The notes beneath the pieces are model-generated. The model saw only the letters and a program-made list of their open reading frames with translations. It was not told the origin of the DNA and did not search any database. From Megachile rotundata (taxonomy: Eukaryota; Arthropoda; Insecta; Hymenoptera; Megachilidae), in assembly GCF_050947335.1 (NCBI RefSeq), contig NW_027474125.1, positions 1-64,000 of the forward strand: a stretch of DNA of 64,000 nucleotides, in the 5' to 3' direction. Both the position numbers and the translations under genes were made by a program. Shown piece by piece: positions 55,441 to 64,000 of the stretch. Numbering within the stretch: the stretch's first letter is position 1; every line of letters starts with the position of its first letter.

Positions 55441-56229
55441 TAATAAGTATAGTAATTGTCGTTCCATCGATCATATAAGCATAATATGGCTATTAATATA
55501 AGTTAGATTGATAATAATAAGAGTAATAAGTATAGTAATTGTCGTTCTCTCGGTCATATCTGCATAATATGGATAATAATATGAGTTAGATTGATAACAG
55601 TGAGTGTAATAAGTATAGTAATTGTCGTTCTATCGATCATATAAGCATAATATGGCTAATAATATGAGTTGGATTGATGATAATAGGAGTAATAAGTATA
55701 GTAATTGTCGTTCTATCGATCATATAAGCATAATATGGCTAATAATATGAGTTAGATTGATAACAGTGAGTGTAATAAGTATAGTAATTGTCGTTCTATC
55801 GATCATATAAGCGAAATATGGCTAATAATATGAGTTGGATTGATGATAATAGGAGTAATAAGTATAGTAATTGTCGTTCTATCGATCATATAAGCATAAT
55901 ATGGCTAATAATATGAGTTAGATTGATAACAGTGAGTGTAATAAGTATAGTAATTGTCGTTCTATCGATCATATAAGCGAAATATGGCTAATAATATGAG
56001 TTAGATTGATAATAATAGGAGTAATAAGTATAGTAATTGTCGTTCTATCGATCATATAAGCATAATATGGCTAATAATATGAGTTAGATTGATAACAGTG
56101 AGTGTAATAAGTATAGTAATTGTCGTTCTATCGATCATATAAGCAAAATATGGCGAATAATATGAGTTAGATTGATAATAATAGGAATAATAAGTATAGT
56201 AATTGTCGTTCTATCGATCATATAAGCAT
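55441..56229 (+). repeat. Spacer satellite between the 4.0 kb copies
   Basis: Monomers of type X with two close ttgatgataat/gcgaaat pairs. The ttgatgataat marker occurs at 55674 and 55840, two monomers apart, and gcgaaat at about 55812 and 55978. This is a local dimer duplication of 166 bp. Elsewhere these markers occur only in the 8-monomer block. Confidence 0.8.
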
Positions 56230-59200
56230 AATATGGCTAATAATATGAGTTAGATTGATAATAATAAGAGTAATGAGTATAGTAATTGTCGTTCTATCGA
56301 TCATATCTGCATAATATGGTTAATAATATGAGTTGGATTGAGGACAGTGAGTGAAATAAGTACAGTCATTGTCGTTCTATCGATCATATAAGCATAATAT
56401 GGCTAATAATATGAGTTAGATTGATAATAATAAGAGTAATAAGTATAGTAATTGTCGTTCTATCGATCATATAAGCATAATATGGCTAATAATATGAGTT
56501 AGATTGATAGTAATAAGAGTAATAAGTATAGTAATTGTCGTTCTCTCGGTCATATCTGCATAATATGGATAATAATATGAGTTAGATTGGTAATGATAAG
56601 AGTAATGAGTATAGTAATTGTCGTACTATCGATCATATAAGCAAAATATGGCTAATAATATGAGTTATATTGATAATAATAAGAGTAATAAGTATAGTAA
56701 TTTTCGTTCTATCGATCATATGAGCATAATATGGCTAATAATATGAGTTAGATTGATAACAGTGAGTGTAATAAGTATAGTAATTGTCGTTCTATCGATC
56801 ATATGAGCATAATATGGCTAATAATATGAGTTAGATACATAATAATAAGAGTTATAAGTATTGTAATTGTCGTTCCATCGATCATATAAGCATAATATGG
56901 CTAATAATATGAGTTAGATTGATAAGAGTGAGTGTAATAAGTATAGTAAGTGTCGTTCTATCGATCATATAAGCATAATATGGCTAATAATATGAGTTAG
57001 ATTGATAATAATAAGAGTAATGAGTATAGTAATTGTCGTTCTATCGATCATATCTGCATAATATGGTTAATAATATGAGTTGGATTGAGGACAGTGAGTG
57101 AAATAAGTACAGTCATTGTCGTTCTATCGATCATATAAGCATAATATGGCTAATAATATGAGTTAGATTGATAATAATAAGAGTAATAAGTATAGTAATT
57201 GTCGTTCTATCGATCATATAAGCATAGTATGGCTAATAATATGAGTTAGATTGATAATAATAAGAGTAATAAGTATAGTAGTTGTCGTTCTATCTATCAT
57301 ATGAGCATAATATGGCGAATGATATGAGTTAGATTGATAATAATAAGAGTAATGAGTATAGTAATTGTCGTACTATCGATCATACAACCATAATATGGTT
57401 AATAATATGAGTTGGATTGATAACAGTGAGTGAAATAAGTATAGTCATTGTCGTTCTGTCGATCATATAAATATAATATGGCTAATAATATGAGTTAGAT
57501 TGATAATAATAAGAGTAATAAGTATAGTAATTTTCGTTCTATCGATCATATAAGCATAATATGGCTAATAATATGAGTTAGATTGATAATAATAGGAGTA
57601 ATAAGTATAGTAATTGTCGTTCTATCGATCATATAAGCATAATATGGCTAATAATATGAGTTAGATTGATAATAATAGGAGTAATAAGTATAGTAATTGT
57701 CGTTCTATCGATCATATAAGCATAATATGGCTAATAATTTGAGTTAGATTGATAACAGTGAGTGTAATAAGTATAGTAATTGTCGTTCTATCGATCATAT
57801 AAGCAAAATATGGCTAATAATATGAGTTAGATTGATAATAATAGGAGTAATAAGTATAGTAATTGTCGTTCTATCGATCATATAAGCATAATATGGCTAA
57901 TAATATGAGTTAGATTGATAACAGTGAGTGTAATAAGTATAGTAATTGTCGTTCTATCGATCATATAAGCAAAATATGGCGAATAATATGAGTTAGATTG
58001 ATAATAATAGGAATAATAAGTATAGTAATTGTCGTTCTATCGAACATATAAGCATAATATGGCTAATAATTTGAGTTAGATTGATAACAGTGAGTGTAAT
58101 AAGTATAGTAATTGTCGTTCTATCGATCATGTAAGCATAATATGGCTATTAATATAAGGTGGATTGATAATAATTAGAGTAATAAGTATAGTAATTGTCG
58201 TTCTATCGGTCATATAACCACAATATGGCTAATAATGTAAGTTAGATTGATAATAGTGAGTGTAATAAGTATAGTAATTGTCGTTCTATCGATCATATAA
58301 GCACAATATGGCTAATAATATGAGTTAGATTGATAATAGTAAGAGTAATAAGTATAGTAATTGTCGTTCTCTCGGTCATATCTGCATAATATGGATAATA
58401 ATATGAGTTAGATTGATAATGATAAGAGTAATGAGTATAGTAATTGTCGTACTATCGATCATATAGGCATAATATGGCTAATAATATGAGTTAGATTGAT
58501 AATAATAGGAGTAATAAGTATAGTAATTGTCGTTCTATCGATCATATAAGCATAATATGGCTAATAATATGAGTTAGATTGATAACAGTGAGTGTAATAA
58601 GTATAGTAATTGTCGTTCTATCGATCATATAAGCATAATATGGCTATTAATATAAGTTAGATTGATAATAATAAGAGTAATAAGTATAGTAATTGTCGTT
58701 CTCTCGCTCATATCTGCATAATATGGATAATAATATGAGTTAGATTGATAATGATAAGAGTAATGAGTATAGTAATTGTCGTTCTATCGATCATATAAGC
58801 ATAATATGGCTAATAATATGAGTTAGATTGATAACAGTGAGTGTAATAAGTATAGTAATTGTCGTTCTATCGATCATATAAGCATAATATGGCTATTAAT
58901 ATAAGGTGGATTGATAATAATTAGAGTAATAAGTATAGTAATTGTCGTTCTATCGGTCATATAACCACAATATGGCTAATAATATGAGTTAGATTGATAA
59001 CAGTGAGTGTAATAAGTATAGTAATTGTCGTTCTATCGATCATATAAGCAAAATATGGCTAATAATATGAGTTAGATTGATAATAATAGGAGTAATGAGT
59101 ATAGTAATTGTCGTTCTATCGATCATATCTGCATAATATGGTTAATAATATGAGTTCGATTGAGGACAGTGAGTGAAATAAGTACAGTCATTGTCGCTCT

Positions 59201-60254
59201 ATCGATCATATAAGCATAATATGGCTAATAATATGAGTTAGATTGATAATAATAAGAGTAATAAGTATAGTAATTGTCGTTCTATCGATCATATAAGCAT
59301 AATATGGCTAATAATATGAGTTAGATTGGTAATAATAGGAGTAATAAGTATAGTAGTTGTCGTTCTATCTATCATATAAGCATAATATGGCTAATGATAT
59401 GAGTTAGATTGATAATAATAAGAGTAATGAGTATAGTAATTGTCGTACTATCGATCATACAACCATAATATGGTTAATAATATGAGTTGGATTGATAACA
59501 GTGAGTGAAATAAGTATAGTCATTGTCGTTCTGTCGATCATATAAATATAATATGGCCAATAATATGAGTTAGATTGATAATAATAAGAGTAATAAGTAT
59601 AGTAATTTTCGTTCTATCGATCATATAAGCATAATATGGCTAATAATATGAGTTAGATTGATAATAATAGGAGTAATAAGTATAGTAATTGTCGTTCTCT
59701 CGGTCATATCTGCATAATATGGATAATAATATGAGTTAGATTGATAATGATAAGAGTAATGAGTATAGTAATTGTCGTACTATCGATCATATAGGCATAA
59801 TATGGCTAATAATATGAGTTAGATTGATAATAATAGGAGTAATAAGTATAGTAATTGTCGTTCTATCGATCATATAAGCATAATATGGCTAATAATATGA
59901 GTTAGATTGATAACAGTGAGTGTAATAAGTATAGTAATTGTCGTTCTATCGATCATATAAGCACAATATGGCTAATAATATGAGTTAGATTGATAATAAT
60001 AAGAGTAATAAGTATAGTAATTGTCGTTCTCTCGGTCATATCTGCATAATATGGATAATAATATGAGTTAGATTGATAATGATAAGAGTAATGAGTATAG
60101 TAATTGTCGTACTATCGATCATATAGGCATAATATGGCTAATAATATGAGTTAGATTGATAATAATAGGAGTAATAAGTATAGTAATTGTCGTTCTATCG
60201 ATCATATAAGCATAATATGGCTAATAATATGAGTTAGATTGATAACAGTGAGTG
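56230..60254 (+). repeat. 58-monomer-displaced 4.0 kb duplication, right copy
   Basis: Partner of 51416-55440, with 789 bp of other satellite (55441-56229) between them. It ends where this copy reads cagtgagtgaaat and the left copy reads cagtgagtgtaat. The lack of visible differences makes it the youngest large event in the window, or an assembly duplication. Confidence 0.93.
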
Positions 60255-63200
60255 AAATAAGTACAGTCATTGTCGTTCTATCGATCATATAAGCATAATA
60301 TGGCTAATAATATGAGTTAGATTGATAATAATAAGAGTAATAAGTATAGTAATTGTCGTTCTATCGATCATATAAGCATAATATGGCTAATAATATGAGT
60401 TAGATTGATAATAATAAGAGTAATAAGTATAGTAATTGTCGTTCTATCGATCATATAAGCATAATATGGCTAATAATATGAGTTAGATTGATAATAATAA
60501 GAGTAATAAGTATAGTAGTTGTCGTTCTATCTATCATATAAGCATAATATGGCTAATGATATGAGTTAGATTGATAATAATAAGAGTAATGAGTATAGTA
60601 ATTGTCGTACTATCGATCATACAACCATAATATGGTTAATAATATGAGTTGGATTGATAACAGTGAGTGAAATAAGTATAGTCATTGTCGTTCTGTCGAT
60701 CATATAAATATAATATGGCTAATAATATGAGTTAGATTGATAATAACAAGAGTAATAAGTATAGTAATTTTCGTTCTATCGATCATATAAGCATAATATG
60801 GCTAATAATATGAGTTAGATTGATAATAATAGGAGTAATAAGTATAGTAATTGTCGTTCTCTCGGTCATATCTGCATAATATGGATAATAATATGAGTTA
60901 GATTGATAATGATAAGAGTAATGAGTATAGTAATTGTCGTACTATCGATCATATAGGCATAATATGGCTAATAATATGAGTTAGATTGATAATAATAGGA
61001 GTAATAAGTATAGTAATTGTCGTTCTATCGATCATATAAGCATAATATGGCTAATAATATGAGTTAGATTGATAACAGTGAGTGTAATAAGTATAGTAAT
61101 TGTCGTTCTATCGATCATATAAGCATAATATGGCTACTAATATAAGTTAGATTGATAATAATAAGAGTAATAAGTATAGTAATTGTCGTTCTCTCGGTCA
61201 TATCTGCATAATATGGATAATAATATAAGGTGGATTGATAATAATTAGAGTAATAAGTATAGTAATTGTCGTTCTATCGGTCATATAACCACAATATGGC
61301 TAATAATATGAGTTAGATTGATAACAGTGAGTGTAATAAGTATAGTAATTGTTGTTCTATCGATCATATAAGCAAAATATGGCTAATAATATGAGTTAGA
61401 TTGATAATAATAGGAGTAATAAGTATAGTAATTGTCGTTCTATCGGTCATATAACCACAATATGGCTAATAATATGAGTTAGATTGATAACAGTGAGTGT
61501 AATAAGTATAGTAATTGTCGTTCTATCGATCATATAAGCAAAATATGGCTAATAATATGAGTTAGATTGATAATAATAGGAGTAATGAGTATAGTAATTG
61601 TCGTTCTATCGATCATATCTGCATAATATGGTTAATAATATGAGTTGGATTGAGGACAGTGAGTGAAATAAGTACAGTCATTGTCGTTCTATCGATCATA
61701 TAAGCATAATATGGCTAATAATATGAGTTAGATTGATAATAATAAGAGTAATAAGTATAGTAATTGTCGTTCTATCGATCATATAAGCATAATATGGCTA
61801 ATAATATGAGTTAGATTGATAATAATAAGAGTAATAAGTATAGTAGTTGTCGTTCTATCTATCATATGAGCATAATATGGCGAATGATATGAGTTAGATT
61901 GATAATAATAAGAGTAATGAGTATAGTAATTGTCGTACTATCGATCATACAACCATAATATGGTTAATAATATGAGTTGGATTGATAACAGTGAGTGAAA
62001 TAAGTATAGTCATTGTCGTTCTGTCGATCATATAAATATAATATGGCTAATAATATGAGTTAGATTGATAATAATAGGAGTAATAAGTATAGTAATTGTC
62101 GTTCTATCGATCATATAAGCATAATATGGCTAATAATATGAGTTAGATTGATAATAATAGGAGTAATAAGTATAGTAATTGTCGTTCTATCGATCATATA
62201 AGCATAATATGGCTAATAATTTGAGTTAGATTGATAACAGTGAGTGTAATAAGTATAGTAATTGTCGTTCTATCGATCATATAAGCAAAATATGGCTAAT
62301 AATATGAGTTAGATTGATAATAATAGGAGTAATAAGTATAGTAATTGTCGTTCTATCGATCATATAAGCATAATATGGCTAATAATATGAGTTAGATTGA
62401 TAACAGTGAGTGTAATAAGTATAGTAATTGTCGTTCTATCGATCATATAAGCAAAATATGGCGAATAATATGAGTTAGATTGATAATAATAGGAATAATA
62501 AGTATAGTAATTGTCGTTCTATCGAACATATAAGCATAATATGGCTAATAATTTGAGTTAGATTGATAACAGTGAGTGTAATAAGTATAGTAATTGTCGT
62601 TCTATCGATCATATAAGCATAATATGGCTATTAATATAAGGTGGATTGATAATAATTAGAGTAATAAGTATAGTAATTGTCGTTCTATCGGTCATATAAC
62701 CACAATATGGCTAATAATGTAAGTTAGATTGATAATAGTGAGTGTAATAAGTATAGTAATTGTCGTTCTATCGATCATATAAGCACAATATGGCTAATAA
62801 TATGAGTTAGATTGATAATAATAAGAGTAATAAGTATAGTAATTGTCGTTCTCTCGGTCATATCTGCATAATATGGATAATAATATGAGTTAGATTGATA
62901 ATGATAAGAGTAATGAGTATAGTAATTGTCGTACTATCGATCATATAGGCATAATATGGCTAATAATATGAGTTAGATTGATAATAATAGGAGTAATAAG
63001 TATAGTAATTGTCGTTCTATCGATCATATAAGCATAATATGGCTAATAATATGTGTTAGATTGATAACAGTGAGTGTAATAAGTATAGTAATTGTCGTTC
63101 TATCGATCATATAAGCATAATATGGCTACTAATATAAGTTAGATTGATAATAATAAGAGTAATAAGTATAGTAATTGTCGTTCTCTCGGTCATATCTGCA

Positions 63201-64000
63201 TAATATGGATAATAATATAAGGTGGATTGATAATAATTAGAGTAATAAGTATAGTAATTGTCGTTCTATCGGTCATATAACCACAATATGGCTAATAATA
63301 TGAGTTAGATTGATAACAGTGAGTGTAATAAGTATAGTAATTGTTGTTCTATCGATCATATAAGCAAAATATGGCTAATAATATGAGTTAGATTGATAAT
63401 AATAGGAGTAATAAGTATAGTAATTGTCGTTCTATCGGTCATATAACCACAATATGGCTAATAATATGAGTTAGATTGATAACAGTGAGTGTAATAAGTA
63501 TAGTAATTGTCGTTCTATCGATCATATAAGCAAAATATGGCTAATAATATGAGTTAGATTGATAATAATAGGAGTGATGAGTATAGTAATTGTCGTTCTA
63601 TCGATCATATCTGCATAATATGGTTAATAATATGAGTTGGATTGAGGACAGTGAGTGAAATAAGTACAGTCATTGTCGTTCTATCGATCATATAAGCATA
63701 ATATGGCTAATAATATGAGTTAGATTGATAATAATAAGAGTAATAAGTATAGTAATTGTCGTTCTCTCGGTCATATCTGCATAATATGGATAATAATATG
63801 AGTTAGATTGGTAATGATAAGAGTAATGAGTATAGTAATTGTCGTACTATCGATCATATAAGCATAATATGGCTAATGATATGAGTTAGATTGATAATAA
63901 TAAGAGTAATGAGTATAGTAATTGTCGTACTATCGATCATACAACCATAATATGGTTAATAATATGAGTTGGATTGATAACAGTGAGTGAAATAAGTATA

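Larger units (their letters stand above)
1..64000 (+). repeat. 83-bp AT-rich satellite DNA array with higher-order structure
   Basis: The entire window is tandem copies of an 83-bp unit in one orientation. Monomers begin with gtatagt at 1, 84, 167, 250, 333, 416, 499, 582 and so on; the last full one ends at 63995, giving 771 copies. The consensus has 33 A, 29 T, 15 G and 6 C, so about 25% GC with clear G over C skew on this strand. Stop triplets lie in all three phases of both strands in each consensus monomer and the period is not divisible by three, so no coding frame is possible. No interspersed element, inversion or unique sequence was seen. Long ordered arrays like this are typical of eukaryotic heterochromatin, often centromeric; chromosome site and species cannot be read from the sequence. 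The array runs off both ends. Confidence 0.99.

Noticed and set aside
1..64000. CRISPR array (regular repeats)
   Set aside because: There are no unique spacers between constant repeats: the whole 83-bp unit repeats and variants recur in order. No cas genes exist and the array is far too long and pure.
1..64000. Protein-coding genes or a repeat protein
   Set aside because: Each consensus monomer has stop triplets in all three phases on both strands, and the 83-bp period shifts the phase at every monomer. No frame stays open for more than roughly one to two monomers.
1..64000. Simple telomere repeat array
   Set aside because: No TTAGGG, TTAGG, TTTAGGG or similar short motif is repeated. Only a complex-satellite telomere would remain possible, and nothing here supports it over a centromere or other heterochromatin.
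1..64000. Bacterial iterons or a plasmid origin
   Set aside because: Iterons are about 20 bp in a few copies next to a rep gene. Here 771 copies of 83 bp with no gene fit no known prokaryotic replicon.
1..64000. Inverted blocks or a strand switch
   Set aside because: The gtatagt start was followed at 83-bp steps on the same strand through the window, with register checks at 32 landmarks and at the end. No reverse-orientation monomer was seen.
1..64000. A single fixed higher-order repeat of constant length
   Set aside because: Spacing of the type Y landmark varies (10, 12, 16, 17, 21, 24 and more monomers), and copies are displaced by 8, 10, 18, 23, 53, 58, 72, 80, 103 and 187 monomers. Nested, irregular duplications fit better than one regular unit.
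1..64000. tRNA, rRNA or other structured RNA genes
   Set aside because: No stretch departs from the satellite unit, and the only inverted repeat is the 5-bp dyad, which is too short for a structured RNA gene.

Overview
The whole 64 kb window is one uninterrupted head-to-tail satellite DNA array. The basic unit is 83 bp, about 75% A+T (21 G/C in the consensus monomer), always in the same orientation. Stepping through it from base 1 gives 771 complete monomers (1-63995) plus the first 5 bases of the next. The array is open at both ends, so its true length exceeds 64 kb. I see no protein gene, RNA gene, transposon or unique-sequence island. Each consensus monomer has stop codons in all three phases on both strands, and 83 is not a multiple of three, so no frame stays open. 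Arrays of this size and make-up are known from centromeric, pericentromeric, sex- or B-chromosome and, in some insects, telomeric heterochromatin of eukaryotes. I do not recognise the satellite family and cannot name the species or the chromosome site.

The monomers are not random copies. They fall into a limited set of recurring variants that follow one another in fixed orders, so the array has higher-order structure. Two kinds of run dominate. Type X runs (example 3072-3735) cycle through monomers marked by ctctcggtc/ctgca, aggca, cagtgagtg tails, a 'tattaatataagg' tail, 'accaca' and 'gcaaaat'. Type Y runs (example 1163-1743) carry a gaggacagtg monomer, two plain monomers, then a fixed block: agtagttg/aatgat, catacaacc, cataaatat, aatttt. 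The agtagttg landmark of type Y occurs 32 times and is absent from 2325-7469 and 15854-22743, which are almost pure type X.

On top of this lie large, nearly identical segmental copies, all displaced by whole numbers of monomers: 51416-55440 to 56230-60254 (58 monomers); 26345-33659 to 41867-50011 (187 monomers, with a precise 10-monomer difference inside); 33649-37217 to 40289-43858 (80); 32075-33659 to 38051-39635 (72); 23262-25075 to 27661-29474 (53); 17757-19040 to 19666-20949 (23); and 1154-1728 to 1984-2558 (10). An 8-monomer block is tandemly repeated at 36002-37329. Hybrid monomers at the joints keep the 83-bp register. This is what repeated unequal exchange or gene conversion between aligned monomers would leave.

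Within the monomer, a short dyad (CATAT, 7-base spacer, ATATG) stands out: its arms are nearly constant and the spacer is one of the most variable parts of the unit. Length is also strongly held: only eight monomers show indels and the net drift over 64 kb is +2 bases. 83 bp is about eight helical turns, and two monomers (166 bp) are about one chromatosome. No new enzyme or defence system is present; the interest is in the architecture of the array.
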